This document shows positions 1-4,933 of a stretch of 9,602 nucleotides of DNA, in pieces. Source of the stretch: Syntrophomonas sp. (GTDB lineage Bacteria > Bacillota > Syntrophomonadia > Syntrophomonadales > Syntrophomonadaceae). The notes under the pieces were generated by a model. It was not told where the DNA came from. It searched no databases and was given only the letters and a program-made list of their open reading frames with translations. The stretch's first letter is position 1; each line of letters begins with the position of its first letter. The stretch is taken from positions 4,370 to 13,971 of the forward strand of contig JAQUUV010000032.1 of NCBI GenBank assembly GCA_028693695.1, given 5' to 3'. A program made the translations under genes and the position numbers.

Positions 1-37
1 CGTGGACTGCCGTTTAAAACTAATATATTCATATGAA

Positions 38-95
38 TCCTCCTGTAAGAGTAGTTTACTTATCCCCAATGAACTACCATAATAAGCTAAGTATA
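38..95. other. Extra ~58 bases splitting the start of the damaged HXXEE copy
   Basis: The 11 bases ATTCATATGAA occur at 27-37 and again at 500-510, where they carry the start codon of the intact HXXEE gene. In the intact gene they run directly into ATATCGCCAG and then GCAATGTGG. In the damaged copy about 58 bases separate ATTCATATGAA from ATATC and GCAATGTGG. The simplest reading is an insertion just after the start codon of the damaged copy. The segment contains a weak dyad (GTAGTT at 51-56, AACTAC at 72-77) but no convincing element ends. The 11-base match is short, so chance similarity is possible. Confidence 0.4.
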
Positions 96-104
96 TATCA
101 TTTA

Positions 105-237
105 GCAATGTGGTTAGCGCCTCTTTTACTGCTAATTCACAACTTGGAAGAATATCTGACTATGTCTGCATTACCAGCAGGCATTTGCATTACCTGCTCG
201 CTTTTTATAAAAAGATGGCCATGTGCTCAGAACAGTT
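105..237 (+). pseudogene. Damaged 5' copy of the HXXEE membrane protein gene
   Basis: This stretch aligns base for base with 521-654 of the intact HXXEE gene downstream, with about 9 mismatches and one missing base. It still encodes the first membrane helix and the HNLEE motif. The missing base near 168-171 shifts the frame, so the SRHL...FYKKMAM part is read in another frame. The homology stops abruptly in the codons for SEQ at 237, and EFR1-derived sequence follows. Only about 45 of 163 codons remain, so no working protein is expected. About 92% identity indicates an old rather than recent duplication. A chance open frame (33-386) runs through this piece and the next one; I regard it as an accidental fusion, not a gene. 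Confidence 0.85.
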
Positions 238-240
238 GCC

Positions 241-365
241 ATCTAGCGGTGAGTCCTATCAGCGTCCTATATTTAATGATGGGCCGCTTCTTTCTGGCTA
301 AGACTTTTTTTGCTTCGAAAAAATGCAACGGCTGTAAAATTTGCGAGGAGTATTGTCCGGTTGGG
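241..365 (+). pseudogene. Internal fragment of an EFR1-type flavodoxin/ferredoxin gene
   Basis: This matches 3766-3890 of the intact EFR1 gene with about 6 differences in 125 bases (roughly 95%) and no gaps. It encodes the hydrophobic linker LAVSPISVLYL and the complete first iron-sulfur motif, CNGCKICEEYCP (C-x2-C-x2-C-x3-C-P). It lacks the flavodoxin-like half, the second iron-sulfur motif and the membrane tail. The match ends inside GGTTGGG, where the intact gene continues GCGATCAGG and this copy continues CGATATTTATCG, so the breakpoint falls in a short shared GGGCGAT-like string. The flanks are unrelated genes on both sides, so this is a transplanted slice rather than a decayed whole gene. 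Confidence 0.85.
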
Positions 366-468
366 CGATATTTATCGAGGATGTGAGCATGGATGCAAAT
401 ATTGTTATGCTATTTATTTTCACCAATACATTGACTCGAATAACTTTTTTGATAATATCTATGTAAGA
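364..468 (+). pseudogene. Fragment of an SPL-type radical SAM gene
   Basis: Frame 1 reads GDIYRGCEHGCKYCYA followed by IYFHQYIDSNNFFDNIYVR. The C-x3-C-x2-C cluster (CEHGCKYC, bases 382-405) is the 4Fe-4S/S-adenosylmethionine binding motif of radical SAM enzymes. The surrounding YRGCEHGC.YCYA wording is typical of the spore-photolyase-like (SPL) family. Only about 35 codons are recognisable. There is no start codon of its own, no downstream barrel, and the reading beyond about 470 becomes unrelated and overlaps the HXXEE start. This gives it a third origin, different from its two neighbours. No parent copy is present in the window. Confidence 0.6.
431..458 (+). promoter_or_regulatory. Possible sigma-A promoter for the HXXEE gene
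   Basis: TTGACT (431-436) is followed after 16 bases by TAATAT (453-458), about 47 bases before the HXXEE start codon. The -35 box matches 5 of 6 and the -10 box 4 of 6 of the consensus. Both boxes lie inside the radical SAM fragment, so if active this promoter was recruited from former coding sequence. Confidence 0.3.
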
Positions 469-505
469 GGGTTTTTCTTAAACCAGCTCGGGAGAGGGAA
501 TTCAT

Positions 506-997
506 ATGAAATATCGCCAGGCAATGTGGTTAGCGCCTCTTTTGCTGATAATTCACAACTTGGAGGAATATCTGACTATGTCTGCATTTATCAGCAGGCA
601 TTTGGAGGACCTGCCCGCTTTTTATAAAAAGATGGCCATGAGCTCAGAACAGTTTACCCAAGCTTTGATTATAGTTACCGTGCTGGCAGTTCTCCTGACC
701 TTTGGGGGGAGCATAAGTGAAGCTAATGGGATCGGCATGTTGCTGGCAGTTACTACTCAGGCGGGCCTGCTCATTAACGCTGTACAGCATATTGCTGCCA
801 GTATATGGCTGGGTACTTATACCCCCGGGGTTATAACCTCGATTTTCTTGTATCTGCCGGTAATCAGCTATTTAATCCTGCGAGCTTTTAGAGAAGGTTA
901 TATATCCAAAAAGCTGATAATTTATAGTTTTATCCTGGGTATTGCCATGTTGCTTCCCGTAATTCTGCTGGCAAAATACATTGCTTTAATTATATAG
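506..997 (+). CDS. HXXEE domain-containing integral membrane protein
   Basis: This encodes a 163-residue, very hydrophobic protein predicted to sit in the cytoplasmic membrane with about four or five helices (around residues 8-24, 52-68, 77-100, 108-127 and 138-162). The family name comes from the motif seen here as HNLEE (residues 17-21) in the first helix. Two other typical family features are NAVQHI (residues 91-96) and YTPGV (105-109). The biochemical function of the family is not established. GGAGAGGG at 491-498 is a suitable ribosome binding site for the ATG at 506; an alternative ATG at 524 is not better placed. The gene appears intact, while a broken copy of its 5' end lies about 400 bases upstream. 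A coding-like stretch continues in the same frame after its TAG stop. The neighbours give no clear functional partner. Confidence 0.85.
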   Translation: MKYRQAMWLAPLLLIIHNLEEYLTMSAFISRHLEDLPAFYKKMAMSSEQFTQALIIVTVLAVLLTFGGSISEANGIGMLLAVTTQAGLLINAVQHIAASIWLGTYTPGVITSIFLYLPVISYLILRAFREGYISKKLIIYSFILGIAMLLPVILLAKYIALII

Positions 998-1090
998 GAC
1001 AAGGAGTTTGAATACCTTGAATTGGATTTATTTGACCAGGAGTTTCCAGCCAAGGAGAAGAAAGATACGGATACCCAGTTGTTTAAATAG
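998..1090 (+). pseudogene. In-frame coding-like tail after the HXXEE stop, unknown origin
   Basis: Directly after the TAG of the HXXEE gene the same frame stays open for 30 codons to a second TAG (1088-1090). It starts DKEFEYLELDLFDQEF and ends DTDTQLFK. This charged, acidic and phenylalanine-bearing composition looks like the soluble C-terminus of a different protein and is quite unlike the hydrophobic HXXEE tail. There is no start codon or ribosome binding site of its own. It is probably the 3' end of a gene whose body was replaced by the HXXEE gene. I do not recognise the family. That it could be the missing end of the radical SAM gene whose fragment lies at 364-468 is only a guess. Chance open frame is the alternative. 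Confidence 0.35.
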
Positions 1091-1173
1091 ATTTATGAAA
1101 TCTCATTAAATTAGGAATATAATTTAGCAATATCTATTGGTTTATTTTAGTTGAAAAAATATTATCTAAAGGA

Positions 1174-1204
1174 TTGACTCTCCTGTAACGGTAGGATTTA
1201 GAAT
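1174..1204 (+). promoter_or_regulatory. MerR-type promoter with 19-bp spacer and embedded operator
   Basis: TTGACT (1174-1179) and TAGAAT (1199-1204) are separated by 19 bases, two more than normal. The spacer contains the imperfect inverted repeat TCCT-N8-AGGA. Overlong spacers carrying a dyad are the hallmark of promoters controlled by MerR-family proteins, which bend the DNA to realign the two boxes. The site is 35 bases upstream of the BmrR-like gene, so self-regulation is the straightforward inference. A weaker look-alike (CTCCTGTAAGAGTAG, 41-55) lies near the window start. Confidence 0.7.
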
Positions 1205-1238
1205 TAGAGCATAGATCAAATATGCGCATAGGAGATTT

Positions 1239-2066
1239 ATGTTTATGTACAAAATCGGGATCTTTTCAAAGATGAATAGGATTACGGTAAAAACACTCAG
1301 ACATTATGATGATATTGGGCTGCTTAAACCTTGCCATGTGGATGAATCAACCGGGTATAGATATTATTCTTCAGATCAGTTGCTGAGTTTGCACCGAATA
1401 ATTGCACTTAAGCAGATCGGATTCTCGCTTGGTGAAATAATTGAAGTGATGGGCAAGGACATTTCTATGGACAGGATGATTGATTATCTGGAAGGTAAGC
1501 AGTCCGCCATATCGAAAACTATTGAGGATGAACAGATAAAACTTAATCAGGTTCAATCCTATCTGAAAAATCTAAAACAGGAGGTCATATTTATTATGCA
1601 TGATGTGGTCTTAAAGGAACTTCCAGAAGTCATTATAGCTTCTATGCGTAAGAAAATTCCGAACTATGAAGCTTTTAATACCATTTACCCTGCGATGGGC
1701 AAATATATGGAAGAACAGAAGGTTAAATGTGCCACACCGGGTTATTGCTTTACCCTTTACCATGATGGTGAATATAAGGAGTCTGATATCGATGTAGAGA
1801 TCTGCGAAGCAGTTATGGATTTTGCCAAGGACTCAGATGACGTCAAATTTAAGAAAATTGACGCCGTCAAGACGGCTGCCTGTGTTATCCACCAAGGCCC
1901 CTATAGTAAAATAGGAATAGCCTATGGAGCAGTAATGAAATGGATTGAGGCCAACGGTTACGAAATAATAGGATTACCAAGAGAGTCATACATTGATGGT
2001 ATCTGGAACAAAGAAAACCCCGAGGAATGGCTTACTGAAATACAGATTCCGGTGAAGCTTAAATAA
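1239..2066 (+). CDS. MerR-family regulator with GyrI-like effector domain (BmrR type)
   Basis: The protein is a DNA-binding transcription activator of 275 residues with three recognisable parts. Residues about 3-70 form the MerR winged helix-turn-helix (YKIGIFSKMNRITVKTLRHY, then GYRYYSSDQL). Residues about 75-118 form the dimerising coiled coil. Residues about 122-275 form a GyrI-like small-molecule binding domain, with the typical ending ESYIDGIWNKENPEEWLTEI. BmrR-type members sense bulky hydrophobic, often cationic, drugs and switch on efflux genes. AGGAG at 1230-1234 serves either ATG 1239 (4-base spacing) or ATG 1245 (10 bases). The second gives MYKIGIFSK, the usual family start, so residues 1-2 may be absent in the real protein. 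No efflux gene is adjacent, so apart from its own promoter its target is not visible. A strong terminator follows. Confidence 0.92.
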   Translation: MFMYKIGIFSKMNRITVKTLRHYDDIGLLKPCHVDESTGYRYYSSDQLLSLHRIIALKQIGFSLGEIIEVMGKDISMDRMIDYLEGKQSAISKTIEDEQIKLNQVQSYLKNLKQEVIFIMHDVVLKELPEVIIASMRKKIPNYEAFNTIYPAMGKYMEEQKVKCATPGYCFTLYHDGEYKESDIDVEICEAVMDFAKDSDDVKFKKIDAVKTAACVIHQGPYSKIGIAYGAVMKWIEANGYEIIGLPRESYIDGIWNKENPEEWLTEIQIPVKLK

Positions 2067-2135
2067 CCATAAGCAGGGAAAAGAGTCAATGTAACTGGGA
2101 GACATGTATCTATTACGATCCATATATCACTAAAC

Positions 2136-2175
2136 AAAGCCCTTGGTCTCCTTAATGGCATAAACCAAGGGCTTT
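2136..2175. terminator. Bidirectional hairpin terminator
   Basis: A perfect 12-base inverted repeat, AAAGCCCTTGGT (2136-2147) and ACCAAGGGCTTT (2164-2175), is separated by a 16-base loop. The stem ends in a T run on the plus strand (CTTTTAAGC) and a shorter one on the minus strand. It lies between the convergent MerR gene and DUF4489 gene, and so can end transcription from both sides. Confidence 0.85.
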
Positions 2176-2239
2176 TAAGCTTATGAGGCAAAACGTAGAC
2201 TCGGTGCGAGAACGGTTTGGGAGTAGAGTGAGAAGCCTT

Positions 2240-2845
2240 TTAATCCCCACATATTCCCTGAGCCAATGCGCTAATGTCAGGTTTTGTAACGTTTACTGCC
2301 TCAAAGTCAGGGGGAGAAGATGGATCATTGATATCTGTCGAGGTTACTCTCATTTCATATGTGCAGCAGCCAGGACAAGCTTTGTCACAGAAAGTTACAG
2401 TAAATGGGGTTTCTTCTTGCCAATCCTCAATAATTTTTCCCTCAATAGGAATGAATACAATTATTCTTCGGAATGTCCATGTTCTCAATATATCCTCATT
2501 GCCATTACATTTTCTAACTAGTTCAAATGTCAATACAAGATCAAAACTTCTTTGTCGTTCTGGACTTTCTAAAGCAACATTAAAGTATACGAGACTTGAA
2601 AATTCAATTTTAACAAGCGGTCTGTAAAGACACTCAGTGTCTACCAAAACTCTATCTAATACTATTGTTACTGGTTCTGTTTGTGCAGGATTAAATATGG
2701 CATCTTGAGGATTAGTCCCACATTCTAATAATATTCCTTTAGGTTTAGGATGTTTAGAAACAGTGCAGTAATCTTTGGCTTTGGCTTGGTTATTATCTCT
2801 GCATCTCCCTGGATTACATAAGAAATTGGGGTTGAATTGGTTCAT
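2240..2845 (-). CDS. DUF4489 domain-containing protein
   Basis: This encodes a 201-residue soluble protein of unknown function, recognised from its whole pattern. It has a short cysteine-bearing leader, then ILLECGTNPQDAIF (about 38-51), LVKIEFSSLVYF (77-88), WTFRR (123-127), a cysteine cluster FCDKACPGCCTYEM (C153, C157, C160, C161) and the ending ISALAQG. This is the DUF4489 family, common in clostridia. The beta-rich, cysteine-containing make-up suggests a compact structural or surface/spore-associated protein, but that is inference. The ATG at 2845 was chosen because AGAAGGAGG lies just upstream. The frame is open a further 41 codons, but that extension is AT-rich and has no ribosome binding site. 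The gene is monocistronic, ending about 65 bases from the shared terminator. Confidence 0.85.
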   Translation of the reverse strand: MNQFNPNFLCNPGRCRDNNQAKAKDYCTVSKHPKPKGILLECGTNPQDAIFNPAQTEPVTIVLDRVLVDTECLYRPLVKIEFSSLVYFNVALESPERQRSFDLVLTFELVRKCNGNEDILRTWTFRRIIVFIPIEGKIIEDWQEETPFTVTFCDKACPGCCTYEMRVTSTDINDPSSPPDFEAVNVTKPDISALAQGICGD

Positions 2846-2987
2846 TATGTTTCCTCCTTCTGTTATTTTTTTGATAATGAATTCTGTTTTTATGATAATG
2901 ATATGCATAACAACCGGATGTAGTTCCATATAATGCGTAATAAGTAATAATTTTAAAGATGTTGTCATTCTGTATATTAAATAATTG

Positions 2988-3016
2988 GATATAAATCAGA
3001 GGATAGGCTTATTCAA
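2988..3016 (-). promoter_or_regulatory. Possible sigma-A promoter for the DUF4489 gene
   Basis: On the minus strand TTGAAT (3016-3011) is followed after 17 bases by TATATC (2993-2988); each box matches 4 of 6 consensus bases. This leaves a leader of roughly 135 bases before the ATG. A sporulation-sigma promoter nearer the gene is an alternative that I could not resolve. Confidence 0.25.
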
Positions 3017-3055
3017 TTGTCGAATCTAAATACCTAAGTGCATTTTTTGCATTAA

Positions 3056-3223
3056 TTGGATGGAAAGCTGTCTCTAGAAAAGGAAGAGGCAAACTGGCGC
3101 TGCCGTAAATAGTTTTTTGGAGCGCAGCCGGAAGCCATAGCTTTTTATGAAAAAATCGGTTATGAAAAATCACTCCAATCGTTTAGAGAGCATAAGGAAG
3201 GACAACTATTACATGAATACTAG
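3056..3223 (+). pseudogene. C-terminal remnant of a GNAT acetyltransferase with an internal stop
   Basis: One frame reads LDGKLSLEKEEANWRCRK, a TAG (3110-3112), FFGAQPEAIAFYEKIGYEKS and then LQSFREHKEGQLLHEY before a final TAG at 3221-3223. The GAQPEA.AFYEKIGY wording is the standard C-terminal motif of Gcn5-related N-acetyltransferases, and the preceding helix resembles L..LEKEA...GCRK. The acetyl-CoA binding motif A and everything upstream are missing, and the stop falls just before the last beta strand. The remnant overlaps the EFR1 start by 11 bases and contains its ribosome binding site, so the two genes were probably once translationally coupled. Confidence 0.7.
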
Positions 3224-4295
3224 CCCTCACCTTCGGATCGATTATTTTTCTGGAACTGGAAACGCTTTGACCGCATGTCGCTGGATCGCTCAGAATGCCC
3301 GCGACCGGAAAATGTCAGCGCATATCCAGGCAATTGATCGCTTTGATCGGCATGCAATCAAGCAAGCTCCCGATCAAGCTCTGCTCGGTTTTGCCTATCC
3401 TACTCACGGCTTTGCTCTTCCCTGGTTCATGCTGAAGTATATCCTCTTTTTCCCACGGGGCCGTAATGCCGTGTTCCTGCTGAATACACGCGCCGGTATG
3501 AAAATTGGCAGTTGGAACACACCGGGCCTTTCTGGCTTGGCTCTCCTGCTCCCTATGCTGATTTTGACTCTAAAAGGCTATCGTATCAAAGGGTTGTTGT
3601 CCCTGGATATGCCCTCGAACTGGATTTCCGTTCACCCCGGTCTGTTTCCCAGTGCCGTTGAGTTTATCGTGCATAAATGCCATACCAAAGTTGATCGCTT
3701 CAGTGCCAAAATATTGAATAGCCACCGCAGTATACCGTGGTATTTCCTTGTGTTTCTACCACTGGATCTGGCGGTGAGTCCCATCAGCGTTCTATATTTA
3801 ATTATGGGCCGCTTCTTTCTGGCTAAGACTTTTTTTGCTTCGAAAAAATGCAACGGTTGTAAAATTTGCGAGGATTATTGTCCGGTTGGGGCGATCAGGA
3901 TAATCGACGATCGGCCCTATTGGAGCTTCTATTGCGAAAGCTGCATGCGCTGTATGAATACGTGCCCCCAGCAGGCCATCGAAACCTCCCATTCCATGGC
4001 TGCTCTTATGATTGCTTTGACCACTTCGCTGCCGGTATCATATTATTTATCAGCCTTTGTGAATGAAGCCGGGCTGACATTGGGTGATTCAGCTATATAT
4101 ATATCTGGTCTCGTACTTACCTGGCTGCTGACCCTGACTATCATCTATGTTCTCTATATCCTGATGTTTGCACTGCTTCGCAGCCCCTTGCTAAATCGCT
4201 TTTTCGTCTATACGTCACTGACTTACTACTGGGCCCGCTACAAGGCCCCCGGAATTAACCTTAAGGACTTCAAACGCGCAAAACCGCCGGCTTAA
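3213..4295 (+). CDS. EFR1-type flavodoxin/ferredoxin protein with membrane tail
   Basis: This encodes a 360-residue electron-transfer protein. Residues 1 to about 165 form a flavodoxin-like domain with the FMN phosphate loop YFSGTGNA (11-18). A hydrophobic stretch follows (about 177-205). Then come two 4Fe-4S motifs, CNGCKICEDYCP (C213, C216, C219, C223) and CESCMRCMNTCP (C241, C244, C247, C251). The C-terminal part has membrane helices around 262-285 and 295-322. It is longer than the usual soluble EFR1 protein (about 250-270 residues), and the hydrophobic parts suggest attachment to the membrane. Its electron donor and acceptor are unknown. The ATG at 3213 was chosen over 3147 because AAGGAAGG precedes it and the 22 extra residues would be GNAT sequence in another frame. 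A slice of this gene is duplicated at 241-365. Confidence 0.85.
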   Translation: MNTSPHLRIDYFSGTGNALTACRWIAQNARDRKMSAHIQAIDRFDRHAIKQAPDQALLGFAYPTHGFALPWFMLKYILFFPRGRNAVFLLNTRAGMKIGSWNTPGLSGLALLLPMLILTLKGYRIKGLLSLDMPSNWISVHPGLFPSAVEFIVHKCHTKVDRFSAKILNSHRSIPWYFLVFLPLDLAVSPISVLYLIMGRFFLAKTFFASKKCNGCKICEDYCPVGAIRIIDDRPYWSFYCESCMRCMNTCPQQAIETSHSMAALMIALTTSLPVSYYLSAFVNEAGLTLGDSAIYISGLVLTWLLTLTIIYVLYILMFALLRSPLLNRFFVYTSLTYYWARYKAPGINLKDFKRAKPPA

Positions 4296-4302
4296 TTCAT
4301 TA

Positions 4303-4824
4303 CATATTATCGTAGAGCTTGCTTTCCAGTGGCTGCTGGATTGCGGCCTTGTTTACAAGGTTCACCGAGTTACGGAACCTGATATGCCGCTCATGGCCTA
4401 CCAGGATTTTAACGCGTTTAAACTCTTCATGTTAGATGTAGGACTGCTCAGTGCGATGAGCGAACTTGATTTGAAAGCCTTGCTGGAGGGTAACCGTATC
4501 TTTGAAGAATTCAAGGGCGCGCTCACGGAGCAGTATGTATTGCAACAACTGATTGCCAGCAGGACGGTTACTCCGTATTATTGGTCCGCTGAAAAAGGCA
4601 GCGCAGAGATTGATTTTATTTTCCAAAAGGGCAGCGATATTGTACCCCTTGAGGTCAAGGCGGCAGAAAACCTGCAGGCGAAGAGCCTGAAAAGCTACTG
4701 CCAGAAGTATCAGCCCAAGATCGCCTTGCGTTCGTCCATGTCGGATTATAGAAAAGAAGAATGGCTGACTAATGTACCCCTCTATGCGATCAATGCGATA
4801 TCTGAAAATACCTTTGATGCCTGA
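4303..4824 (+). pseudogene. C-terminal DUF4143 half of an AAA-type ATPase, N-terminus lost
   Basis: The frame encodes about 173 residues beginning HIIVELAFQWLLDCGLVYKV, then YQDFNAFKLFMLDVGLL, GALTEQYVLQQL, AEIDFIF and LEVKAA, and ending NVPLYAINAI. This is the DUF4143 C-terminal module found in roughly 400-residue ATP-binding proteins, where it follows an AAA_14 ATPase domain. The ED/EVK-like residues belong to its nuclease-like fold. The first ATG (4384) lies inside the domain and has no ribosome binding site. The homology clearly begins earlier, at about 4306, only some 10 bases after the EFR1 stop. The Walker motifs and the linker are therefore missing, and the fragment was joined to the end of the EFR1 gene by rearrangement. 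The 3' end looks complete. Confidence 0.8.
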
Positions 4825-4842
4825 CACCAACATATTATTTTG

Positions 4843-4923
4843 TTATGTTTCTTGTGCCAATCTTTCAATGGCCATTCTATAGACTTCCAGGTTGTCCCTT
4901 GGCCCTATCAGTATTGATAATGT
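4843..4923 (-). pseudogene. Possible short C-terminal gene remnant, unknown family
   Basis: Between the DUF4143 fragment and helD the minus strand reads TLSILIGPRDNLEVYRMAIE, then RLAQET and a TAA stop (4845-4843). It has the look of a real protein ending, a beta strand followed by an amphipathic helix, but is only 26 codons, has no start and is in a different frame from helD. I do not recognise it; a chance open frame is possible. Confidence 0.22.
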
Positions 4924-4933
4924 TCATGGAATT

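Noticed and set aside
1..600. CRISPR array or insertion sequence as the cause of the repeats
   Set aside because: The repeated units are 125-134 bases, occur twice each, match protein-coding genes and have no regular spacers or terminal inverted repeats.
2183..2627. Plus-strand open frames opposite DUF4489
   Set aside because: They are antisense shadows of a conserved domain and lack ribosome binding sites.
2846..2968. Longer DUF4489 protein starting at 2968
   Set aside because: The extension is AT-rich and without family similarity; AGAAGGAGG clearly marks ATG 2845.
3038..3054. TGCA-TTTTT-TGCA near 3040 as an operator
   Set aside because: TGCA is self-complementary and the flanks do not extend the dyad; too short to support.
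3147..3212. Upstream ATG 3147 as the EFR1 start
   Set aside because: The 22 extra residues are the GNAT remnant read in another frame, while ATG 3213 has AAGGAAGG upstream and begins directly before the flavodoxin loop.
4432..4833. 133-codon minus-strand frame opposite the DUF4143 fragment
   Set aside because: The plus strand has clear DUF4143 motifs; the minus frame is a shadow without a recognisable domain.
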